A stretch of DNA of 64,000 nt from an uncultured Pseudomonadota bacterium (GTDB lineage: Bacteria > Pseudomonadota > Gammaproteobacteria > Burkholderiales > Thiobacillaceae): assembly GCA_903835655.1 (NCBI GenBank), contig CAILNT010000015.1, forward strand, positions 1 through 64,000. The letters are read 5' to 3'. Positions 26,401-32,184 of this stretch are shown in pieces; position 1 is the stretch's first letter, and each line of letters starts with the position of its first letter. Made by a program: the position numbers and the translations under genes. The notes beneath the pieces were generated by a model. The model had not been told where the DNA came from, did not search any database, and worked only from the letters and a program-made list of their open reading frames with translations.

Positions 26401-27652
26401 AGACGTTGTAGGGCGAACGCCATTCCGTATTCTGACTGGCATCCGTCAGCCGCGAGGCGACGGCACCATCGGCGCTGCCCGGGTCCAGGGTCAGGATGCC
26501 GCCATTCGCGTCGAGCAGAAAATTGAAGGGGGATGCGCCGGCGGGGGCGTCGAGTGCCGTCCAATCCGATAGCACGCCGCTCGTCCGGGTCTTGACGAAA
26601 ATCTGAAAATTCTTCAACCCGTAAGGATTCGACCAGTTGTAGAGATTGAGCTGGCTCAGGGTGAACAGATCCGCATCGTTGCCCTCCAGCCCGCTGGTGC
26701 CACTCAGGGTTGGGTCGAATTTGTATTCCAGATCGTTGCGGTAGACATTGTAGGGAGAACGCCATTCCGTATTTTGACTGGAATCCGTCAGCCGCGCGGC
26801 CACGGCGCCGTCGGCGCTGCCCGGATTCTTGGTCAGGGTGGCGCCGTTCACGTCGAGCAGAAAATTGAAGACGCCGGCACTCGCGGGGCCGGAGACCGGC
26901 GTCCAATCCGATAACACGCCACTCGTCATGGTCCTGACGAAGATCTGAAAATCTTTCAACCCGTAAGGATTCGACCAGTTGTAGAGATTGAACTGGCTCA
27001 GGGTGAACAGATTCGCGGCGTTCCCATCCAGTCCGCTCGTGCCACTCAGGGTCGGGTCGAATTTGTATTCCAGATCGTTACGGAAAACATTGTAGGGTGA
27101 ACGCCATTCCGTATTTTGACTGGAATCCGTCAGCCGCGAGGCCACGGCGCCGTCGGCGCTGCCCGGGTCCTTGGTCAGGATGCCGCCGTTCGCGTCGAGC
27201 AAAAAATTGAAGGGGGTGGCACTCGCCGGGGCATCGACCGGCGCCCAATCCACGCAACTCCTGGACTTGACGAAGAGTTGAAAATCCTTCAATCCATAAG
27301 GATTCGACCAATTGTAGAGATTGAGCCGGATCAGGGTGAACAGGTTCGCATCGTTGCCATCCAACCCACTGGTGCCGCTCAGCGTCGGATCGAATTTGTA
27401 TTCCAGATCGTTGCGGTAAACGTTGTAGGGTGAACGCCATTCCGTACTCAGGTTGCCGTCATTCAATCGCGAGGCAACCGCGCCATCGGCACTGCCCGGG
27501 TCGAGGGTCAAAATACCGGAGGGCGCCTTGAGCATTTCCTGCGTAGCGAAAGCGGCATGCGCGGCCGTCAGCGCGAGGGCAAGACACAGGGCGGACGAAC
27601 CGAGGCGCTTGCCCGTTTCCATGCAGGTCCGATGCCGGCGCGGCCACTTCAT
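23405..27652 (-). CDS. mshQ: giant MshQ-like surface protein with two tandem-repeat families and a DUF6701-type C-terminus
   Basis: Exported protein of 1415 residues in the mshQ position. An N-terminal signal peptide ends near residue 36 (AHAAFA). Five repeats of 111-114 residues follow (about 45-598), each with PGSADGAVASRLTD, NTEWRSPYNV and LYNWSNPYGLKDFQ; the 'shortage-of-W at NTEW' layout recalls discoidin-like binding modules, which is inference. Five repeats of exactly 54 residues follow (about 620-861; NVAALRLRTLSNYGGDRTI). The remainder, with CSSDHFSVRP, VGRFVPDHF and paired cysteines, matches the DUF6701/MshQ C-terminal region. Start codon overlaps the mshP stop as ATGA; ATG at 27622 is an alternative. 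It is the best candidate for the tip or adhesin component. Confidence 0.85.
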   Translation of the reverse strand: MKWPRRHRTCMETGKRLGSSALCLALALTAAHAAFATQEMLKAPSGILTLDPGSADGAVASRLNDGNLSTEWRSPYNVYRNDLEYKFDPTLSGTSGLDGNDANLFTLIRLNLYNWSNPYGLKDFQLFVKSRSCVDWAPVDAPASATPFNFLLDANGGILTKDPGSADGAVASRLTDSSQNTEWRSPYNVFRNDLEYKFDPTLSGTSGLDGNAANLFTLSQFNLYNWSNPYGLKDFQIFVRTMTSGVLSDWTPVSGPASAGVFNFLLDVNGATLTKNPGSADGAVAARLTDSSQNTEWRSPYNVYRNDLEYKFDPTLSGTSGLEGNDADLFTLSQLNLYNWSNPYGLKNFQIFVKTRTSGVLSDWTALDAPAGASPFNFLLDANGGILTLDPGSADGAVASRLTDASQNTEWRSPYNVYRNDLEYKFDPTLSGSSGLEGNDANRFTLSQLNLYNWSNPYGLKNFQIFVKTRTSGVLSDWTPVDAPAGATPFNFLLDANGGILTKNPGSADGAVASRLTDASQNTEWRSPYNVMQNDLEYKFDPALSGTSGLDGNDANLFTLSQINLYAWSNPYGVKDFQLFVQTRSGGVTSPWTLVSIAGTTTLTASTAAGMQTWMLDVPIANVAALRLRTLNNRGGDRVIIYEMEALGAWAGKQTVYTAANVTGLQSFTLPSAVSNVVALRLRTLSNYGGDRTIVYEMEAPGTWAGKQTVYTATNATGLQQFTLAAAVPNVAALRLRTLSNYGGDRTILYEMEAPGSWAANQTLFTAANVTGLQSFTLAAPVPNVAALRLRTLSNHGGDRTILYELEAPGTWSGRRTVFTATNATGSQSFTPAAAVANVAALRLRTLSNYGGDRTIVYESQVWGDLGLTAGVLPNCGGAASSVPAGFNCIEVGANANTGHLYTKLVGTPFNFDIVALKADGSLEPNYAASASQSVSVALVDGSGSTACAGRATQVTWPGQTFPSGNAGRISASAASVARAYPDLLCRVTDVASSVSACSSDHFSVRPTTFTLASSASADVSRGSDPLATPIVKAGSGFTLSATATPGYNGTPVLDTSKLQASAGAVHAGTLAGGFAAADAVSGVATGSGFTYDESGYFSLLADAVTDTGFTGVDAANGDCTADYSNVAVGGKYGCYFANTAASGYVGRFVPDHFALTAASLTPGCGSFTYYGQDFSTAFTLTAQNGGNATTRNYNALDLSTWSHYGFAAAGAALVAGATAPTGSWGNGVASVTASLNVPRAPSGTPTSPATPTLTALPVDGDGVTLTAPAPIASTVQRFGRLRMQNAMGTSLLSLPVPLTAQYWSGTGFVTNAEDNCTTVSSLSPAYHLSNAATPTPNYASPLVAGNAGLAFSPTSPPTQFSGYIDLTAAAPAWLKYNWDGVATGLNLYDDDPHARASFAGRSGNNKVIIRRELY
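25070..25795. repeat. 162-bp tandem repeats in mshQ
   Basis: Five units with exact 54-codon spacing (the RLRTL motif at residues 627, 681, 735, 789 and 843); the last unit is cut after VYES. Units differ at few positions. Confidence 0.9.
25859..27520. repeat. 342-bp tandem repeats in mshQ
   Basis: Five units of 114 codons (the first is 111). The ILT motif recurs at residues 47, 158, 272, 386 and 500. Long near-identical blocks could recombine and change copy number. Confidence 0.9.
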
Positions 27653-28122
27653 GAGCCGGACTCCACCGTCGCCCGCATCCGCCGTTCGGCGTATTCGCCC
27701 AGCGTGGGCGTGGGGTTGGGGCAGGCGCCGGCAGTGGGCTGGTTGCAGGCGATGCTGGTGATCTCGAAGAGGGTGAACTCCGTGCCGGCCTCATCGGCGG
27801 TATACGAGGCGCAGGTCACGCTGGCGGTGAATCCCGACAGGGCACCGGTCAGGGCGATCGCCTGCGTCGCGCAAGTGCCATTCGTCCGCGCCGCGTAGAT
27901 CCCCGCCTCCAGCCCCGCCTGCGCGGCCTGGTAGGCGCGGGCCCCCACCAGTTCCAGCGCCTCCTGCGCCAGGGTCACCGTGGTCAACTGCATCAGCCAG
28001 GCCGCCAGGCCGCCCAGCACCACCAACAGGAAGATCGCGGCCGGAAGGACGAAGCCGGACCCAGGGGAAACCGATGTTCCCCGTCCCTTGCCTCTTGTGC
28101 TTTGCGGTTCCTCACGGATCAT
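27649..28122 (-). CDS. mshP: MSHA pilin-like protein MshP
   Basis: Minor pilin-like protein of 157 residues. The N-terminal segment GFVLPAAIFLLVVLGGLAAWL has a type IV pilin-like helix but lacks Glu5, as is usual for MshP and PilX-type proteins. The C-terminal region has a conserved Cys pair. It overlaps mshO by 11 bases and mshQ by 4. The leader (EEPQSTRGKGRG) lies in a heptanucleotide repeat. Confidence 0.9.
   Translation of the reverse strand: MIREEPQSTRGKGRGTSVSPGSGFVLPAAIFLLVVLGGLAAWLMQLTTVTLAQEALELVGARAYQAAQAGLEAGIYAARTNGTCATQAIALTGALSGFTASVTCASYTADEAGTEFTLFEITSIACNQPTAGACPNPTPTLGEYAERRMRATVESGS
28081..28122. repeat. heptanucleotide tandem repeat at the mshP start
   Basis: Heptamers CCCTTGC, CTCTTGT, GCTTTGC, GGTTCCT are readable from 28085 on the plus strand, keeping a central TTG in phase. 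The array covers the first codons of mshP. Confidence 0.65.
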
Positions 28123-29032
28123 TGTTCACCGCCACTTCCCGGTACAAGGTCACGGCTTCCCCGTCCTGGCTGAGTTGCAGGCGCACGGTGAGCTGGCCCA
28201 GGTTTTGCGTAACGCCGGGCGCATAGGTGAAGGTGCAGGTGAACACGTGTTCGGCCAGTAGATTCGAGGTGGCGCCGGGAAAGCTGGTGCTGGGCTGCGT
28301 GGACTGCAAGGGATAGCCACTGACACGGCGCAACGCCCCGGCAACGGGGTCGCAAGCGTAGGTGACCGGGGACCCGACCAGGAAGAAGCGCTTGTTGGGG
28401 GACTCGAAGGGGAACTTGAAACCAGCGATGCCCAGGGTGCAGGCGCTGCCGCTGCCCGTGCAGCCCGTGCTGTGCGGAACATCGACCGGGCTGCTGTTTT
28501 GGCCGACCCAGACATCCGTGCCGGGGAGACCCAGGTTGTAGACCACCACCGATTGCCCGGCCACGACCGTCGCGGCCGGGCCCAGCACATCGAAGGTAGT
28601 GTCGGCCTGGGTGAAGTCGAGGACGTCGCCCGTGCCCATGCCGGTTTGCTCAGCGCGATAGCGGCCGCCGCCCTGGATCGGCAGATATTCCAGATAACAG
28701 GCCTCTGCGCCGCTGCACGAACCCACCGTGCCGCTCGCGCTGACCACGCGCAGGCTGTTGGGCAGGGCTGAGTGGACGTCGCGGACGATACGCGCCAGGG
28801 CGGTGTCGGCCGCATCCACCAGCGCGGCACGGCGCGTGGCCGCCAAATAGGCTTGTAAAGGGTGCTGGATGAACACGGCGACAATGCCCCCGAGGATGCC
28901 GACCACCACCATGACAATGACCAGTTCGATGAGGGTGAAACCCTGACAGAGGCAAGACTCGAGTGGCAAAAGTCTTTCCTCGAATCTTGAGCCTTGAGTC
29001 TTGCCTCCTGGAACTTGCACCTTGAACCTCAT
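28112..29032 (-). CDS. mshO: MSHA minor pilin MshO
   Basis: Prepilin of 306 residues. The cleavage site is QG/FTLIELVIVMVVVG with Glu5 present. The mature part is large and has several cysteines. The leader is long (about 32 residues) and is encoded by a heptanucleotide array, whereas a classical leader is under 10-15 residues. It overlaps mshP by 11 bases and shares one base with the mshD stop. Confidence 0.92.
   Translation of the reverse strand: MRFKVQVPGGKTQGSRFEERLLPLESCLCQGFTLIELVIVMVVVGILGGIVAVFIQHPLQAYLAATRRAALVDAADTALARIVRDVHSALPNSLRVVSASGTVGSCSGAEACYLEYLPIQGGGRYRAEQTGMGTGDVLDFTQADTTFDVLGPAATVVAGQSVVVYNLGLPGTDVWVGQNSSPVDVPHSTGCTGSGSACTLGIAGFKFPFESPNKRFFLVGSPVTYACDPVAGALRRVSGYPLQSTQPSTSFPGATSNLLAEHVFTCTFTYAPGVTQNLGQLTVRLQLSQDGEAVTLYREVAVNNDP
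28983..29031. repeat. heptanucleotide tandem repeat in the mshO leader
   Basis: Seven consecutive heptamers: AATCTTG, AGCCTTG, AGTCTTG, CCTCCTG, GAACTTG, CACCTTG, AACCTCA. The YTTG core is in register in most units. The array runs from inside the mshO leader to its start codon. Confidence 0.9.
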
Positions 29033-29571
29033 CAGTAATCTGCCCGATAGCCGTCCAGGGCCAGGGCATGACCGCTGGGGTCGGTGACGGTCACGCTGAA
29101 GCGGTAGGCGGGGGCAGCACCCAGTGTCGCGCTAGTGACGGCGACGCTGGCGAGATAGCCGGACAGGCCCGTGACCGGGTCTCCGGCAACGTCATAAATG
29201 CCCTTCATGCTGAAGCCGTCGTAATCCATGACGTCATCGAATCGGTTGCGAGTCGCCGTATTGCAGGCAATGGCGTCATGGCTGCCGCAATGGCTCACGT
29301 AACCGCCTACCGGGTTGGAATACGCCTTGAGGCCGATTTCCTCCAGCAGCGATTGCGCGATGGCCAACGATTGTCGGCGCAATACTGGGTCCGCGCTGCC
29401 CAGATTGGCGACCTCGAACGCCTTGAGCACGGCCACCAGCGCCACGCCGACCACCACCATGAACAAGACCGCTTCGATCAGACTGAAACCCAGGCTCAAG
29501 TTGCGAGATGCAGGATGCAAGAGTCTTGACCCTGGAAAGGCGTTCCTTGAATCCTGGAGCTTAATGGACAT
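29032..29571 (-). CDS. mshD: MSHA minor pilin MshD
   Basis: Prepilin of 179 residues with cleavage site LG/FSLIEAVLFMVVVG and Glu5. The mature part contains QSLLEEIGLKAYSNP, typical of MshD. The leader of about 28 residues (KLQDSRNAFPGSRLLHPASRN) is encoded by heptamers. It overlaps mshC by 11 bases and mshO by one. Confidence 0.92.
   Translation of the reverse strand: MSIKLQDSRNAFPGSRLLHPASRNLSLGFSLIEAVLFMVVVGVALVAVLKAFEVANLGSADPVLRRQSLAIAQSLLEEIGLKAYSNPVGGYVSHCGSHDAIACNTATRNRFDDVMDYDGFSMKGIYDVAGDPVTGLSGYLASVAVTSATLGAAPAYRFSVTVTDPSGHALALDGYRADY
29494..29563. repeat. heptanucleotide tandem repeat in the mshD leader
   Basis: Ten consecutive heptamers: GCTCAAG, TTGCGAG, ATGCAGG, ATGCAAG, AGTCTTG, ACCCTGG, AAAGGCG, TTCCTTG, AATCCTG, GAGCTTA. 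The register is kept across 70 bases; the first half reads CAAG and the second CTTG, its complement. Confidence 0.88.
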
Positions 29572-30055
29572 ACCCCGTCTCCGCTTCCACGGTCAGGGTG
29601 CGCGTGGTGTCTCCCGTGATACTCAGGGTGACGCCGCCACTCGGTCGACCCTGGTCGTCGAAGCCGACACTTGCCGCACTGCCGGCCAGGGTGACGCCGC
29701 TGGGCACGTCCGCGCGGTAGGGTGTATCGCCCTGGGGCCCAGGCCAGGGGTTGGCATCCGCGCAGGGTTTGCTGGTACTCGTGCATAGTGACAGGCCATC
29801 GCCACCGATCTGCACGGTCACGCTGGCGTGCCGGGCGATGGCGAGCTTTTGCGCATAGCGCAGAAACCCGGCCGTCTGGTCGGCAAAGCCGCGGGAAGCG
29901 TAGGCGGAAGCGGTGAAGAAGCGCGGCCCGACGAGGGCGGCCAGGATGCCGGCGATGACGATGACGGAAACCAGCTCGACCATCGTGAAGCCGGATAGCG
30001 AGTGGCGGGTGGCGCGCGGCGCGTGGTTAGCGAACCCCTTCTGCCCACGGAACAT
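29561..30055 (-). CDS. mshC: MSHA minor pilin MshC
   Basis: Prepilin of 164 residues with cleavage site SG/FTMVELVSVIVIAGILAALVGPRFF, including Glu5 and the Pro-Arg-Phe start of the mature helix. A Cys pair (LCTSTSKPC) is present. The start at 30055 (MFRGQKG) is the first ATG after mshA but has no clear ribosome site; longer in-frame starts would run back into mshA. The leader includes heptamer-encoded HAPRATRHS. Confidence 0.88.
   Translation of the reverse strand: MFRGQKGFANHAPRATRHSLSGFTMVELVSVIVIAGILAALVGPRFFTASAYASRGFADQTAGFLRYAQKLAIARHASVTVQIGGDGLSLCTSTSKPCADANPWPGPQGDTPYRADVPSGVTLAGSAASVGFDDQGRPSGGVTLSITGDTTRTLTVEAETGYVH
30001..30035. repeat. heptanucleotide tandem repeat in the mshC leader
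   Basis: Five heptamers in register: AGTGGCG, GGTGGCG, CGCGGCG, CGTGGTT, AGCGAAC. They encode the leader segment just before the prepilin cleavage site. Confidence 0.7.
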
Positions 30056-30072
30056 GGAAGAGAAAAGATCAA

Positions 30073-30093
30073 CTAGCCACTGGCCACTGGCTC
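30073..30093. repeat. heptanucleotide tandem repeat between mshA and mshC
   Basis: Three heptamers, CTAGCCA, CTGGCCA and CTGGCTC, lie in the 40-base gap between the mshA stop and the mshC start. Confidence 0.65.
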
Positions 30094-30095
30094 TA

Positions 30096-30551
30096 TCAGC
30101 AACCCGTCGTGACGACCGTGATCGTGGGAGACGCACCCGCGGAAGCCGCCTCGACATAAGTCACCGCACAGGAGGCCGGCGTCGTAGCGCCATTGACGCT
30201 GACCACGGAGGTCTTGGCCGTAGTGGTGGGATCGATGGTCACATTGTCGTTGGTGGCGTTCAGGTTGGCGGCGACGGAGATGCTGGCGGCGTCGGGGTAG
30301 CCGTACGCCAGGGTGATCGATTGGCCTTCGATCGTGACGCTGGCCGTAGTCGCATCATTGCTCACCAGATAGGCGGAATGGGCGATGGCGGAGGCGGAGC
30401 GCACCGAGCCATAGATGCCCTGCGCCTTGGCCTTGCGCGCGTCGGTCTGCAAGTCGTAGAAGCGCGGCAGGGCGACGGCGGCGAGAATGCCGAGGATGAC
30501 GATGACCATGACCAGTTCGATCATGGTAAAACCTTGTTGTTGCTTGGGCAT
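30096..30551 (-). CDS. mshA: MSHA major pilin MshA
   Basis: Type IV prepilin of 151 residues. The short leader MPKQQQG is followed by FTMIELVMVIVILGILAAVALPRFYDLQ, with Glu5 present. The mature part has a C-terminal disulphide pair (ASCAV and TTGC). Unlike the other prepilins here it has a classical leader and a good ribosome site (GGAG 6 bases before ATG). It is first in the mshACDOPQ transcription unit and has its own upstream region with a CRP-type site. Confidence 0.93.
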   Translation of the reverse strand: MPKQQQGFTMIELVMVIVILGILAAVALPRFYDLQTDARKAKAQGIYGSVRSASAIAHSAYLVSNDATTASVTIEGQSITLAYGYPDAASISVAANLNATNDNVTIDPTTTAKTSVVSVNGATTPASCAVTYVEAASAGASPTITVVTTGC

Positions 30552-30634
30552 TGCGCGCTCCTTCAGTTGCGGTTGGTGTCTATGAGTAATTACCCACTAT
30601 GTCGGCGCAGTTTAGTAAAACTTGAGCAGGAAAA

Positions 30635-30650
30635 CGTGATCCAGATCACA
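30635..30650. promoter_or_regulatory. CRP/Vfr-type binding site upstream of mshA
   Basis: The sequence fits CGTGA-N6-TCACA, one base from the symmetric CRP consensus TGTGA-N6-TCACA; the inner 14 bases are a perfect palindrome. The centre is about 91 bases before the mshA start codon. On the minus strand a weak -10-like TACTAA lies about 25 bases further on, which is near class II activator spacing. FNR is less likely because the TTGAT half-site is missing. Confidence 0.7.
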
Positions 30651-30807
30651 TAATTTTTTGGCCTCGGCACGCCGGCCGTGCATAAGCCGTGGGGGTGCTT
30701 TGCCCATTGCCCACTCTCGGCCACGGAATGTCACCACAATGGCGGACTGTACTCAGGAGTACCCCATGCCTACTCTCCATGAACCGAAATCACCGGGCGC
30801 CAGGCGC

Positions 30808-30855
30808 GGTCGCCGCGATGGTCGTGAGCGAAGACGTCAAGCCCGCTCCTACAAG
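30808..30855. repeat. REP-like segment upstream of mshA
   Basis: The minus strand reads CTTGTAGGAGCGGGCTTG and then a GC-rich arm. This opening is like the widespread GTAGGAGCGG(C/G)CTT class of REP sequences in Proteobacteria. A related, shorter form occurs at 34459. Confidence 0.5.
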
Positions 30856-30942
30856 GGCGGCCCGGATGTACCCGGGTGGTAAATACCCACGCTGGCTGTG
30901 GCATCCCGTCCCTTACGAAGTGCTCAACCGGGGAATCCAGGT

Positions 30943-32175
30943 TCATTTGTGCATCATGGTGGAACCCAGATCCCAGATGGGGAGAAAAACTCCCAGGGCG
31001 ACCACCAGGACGATGCCGCCCAGTCCGGCGATGAGGATGGGTTCGATCTGCTCCGAGAGGGTGCGAATCTCGTATTCCACATCGCGCTGATACAGTTCGC
31101 CGATCTCGTTCAAGAGACGGTCGAGTTCGCCGGTTTCCTCGCCCACGGACATCATCTGGAGCACCACCGGGGTAAACACGCCGGCGGTGGACGCCGTGCG
31201 CGTGAGCGCTTCGCCACGCTCCACCCCGTCGCGCATCTGTTCGATGCGGCTGGCGATGAAGGCGTTTCCCACCACATCGGCGGCGTTCGACAGGCCCTGA
31301 ACGATGGGCACGCCGCTCTGGTAGGTCATGGCCAGCCCCTTGGTGAAGCGTGCCAGCGACGCCTTGTGCAGGATCTTTCCGACCACGGGCACCTTGAGCA
31401 TATGCTTGTCCCAGAGATAACGCCCCTGGGGCGTGCCCCGCCACCAGCGCAAGGCGATGCCGGCCCCCGCCATGGCGCCCAGCAGCAACGGCCACCAGGT
31501 CACGGTGAACTCGGAGGCGCCGAGCAGGATCCGGGTCACGAAAGGCAGCGCGGCATGAGAACTCTTGTAGACCTTGGCGAAAGCCGGAATCACCAGCACA
31601 TTGATCACCCCCAGGGCGATCACCAGGGCCGCGACCACGAAACTGGGGTAACGCAACGCACTTTTCACCCGCTCGCGCATCTCGCGCTCGAATTCCAGGT
31701 GATGGAACAGGCGCATGAAGACCTCGTCCAGACGGCCTGTGGTTTCCCCCACCCGTACCAGATTGATGAAGAAGGCCTGGAACACCTTGTCATGGCGGCG
31801 CATGCAGACGGAGAGTTCGCGCCCGGCGGACAGCCCCTCGCGCAAGTCCAGCAGCACCGCGCGAAAGATCTTGTGCGTGCTCGATTCGGCCAGCGAGGCG
31901 AGCGCGCGCAGGATCGGCACCCCGGCCTTCAGCAAGCTGGCCATCTGACGTGCGAACAGCATCAGGTCGGTCTCGGCCACCTTTTCCTCGAACAGTTTAC
32001 CGACAAACTGGCCGACATCCTCCCCGCCACCGAGGGCTACCGCGGCGGCGATGTCCACCGGGGTGAGGCCGGAGCGCAGCAACTCGTCCGCCACGGCCGC
32101 TTCGGAAGTACCCTCCAGCCTGCCGCTGAGCAATTCGCCACGGCTGTTGCGGGCTTTATAGGTGAAGGTGGGCAT
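30943..32175 (-). CDS. mshG: MSHA inner-membrane platform protein MshG (PilC/GspF)
   Basis: Polytopic platform protein of 410 residues that couples the MshE ATPase to pilin assembly. Two GspF domains (about 70-195 and 275-400) show the paired motifs FARQMASLLKAGVPILRAL and FTKGLAMTYQSGVPIVQGL, each followed by VGETTG or VGEETG. Three membrane helices are visible (about 170, 220, 380). It starts 9 bases after mshE. Its position upstream of mshA differs from the Vibrio order, in which E and G follow mshN. Confidence 0.95.
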   Translation of the reverse strand: MPTFTYKARNSRGELLSGRLEGTSEAAVADELLRSGLTPVDIAAAVALGGGEDVGQFVGKLFEEKVAETDLMLFARQMASLLKAGVPILRALASLAESSTHKIFRAVLLDLREGLSAGRELSVCMRRHDKVFQAFFINLVRVGETTGRLDEVFMRLFHHLEFEREMRERVKSALRYPSFVVAALVIALGVINVLVIPAFAKVYKSSHAALPFVTRILLGASEFTVTWWPLLLGAMAGAGIALRWWRGTPQGRYLWDKHMLKVPVVGKILHKASLARFTKGLAMTYQSGVPIVQGLSNAADVVGNAFIASRIEQMRDGVERGEALTRTASTAGVFTPVVLQMMSVGEETGELDRLLNEIGELYQRDVEYEIRTLSEQIEPILIAGLGGIVLVVALGVFLPIWDLGSTMMHK

Positions 32176-32184
32176 CAGACGCGA

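Larger units (their letters stand above)
30552..30942. other. 391-bp intergenic region between mshG and mshA
   Basis: No convincing gene. It holds the mshA promoter region with a CRP-type site (30635-30650), a GC-rich palindrome (GCACG-CGTGC near 30667), an inverted repeat GTACTC-AG-GAGTAC (30749-30762), a REP-like segment (30808-30855) and a CCCGG-CCGGG hairpin near 30860. No T-tract follows the hairpins on the minus strand, so I see no terminator for mshG. Confidence 0.7.

Noticed and set aside
23405-27652. CRISPR-like regular repeats
   Set aside because: Units are 162 and 342 bases, contiguous and protein-coding, with no unique spacers and no cas genes.
30552-30660. sigma-54 promoter for mshA
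   Set aside because: A TGG...TGC pair exists on the minus strand, but the GG-to-GC spacing is 13 bases and not 10.
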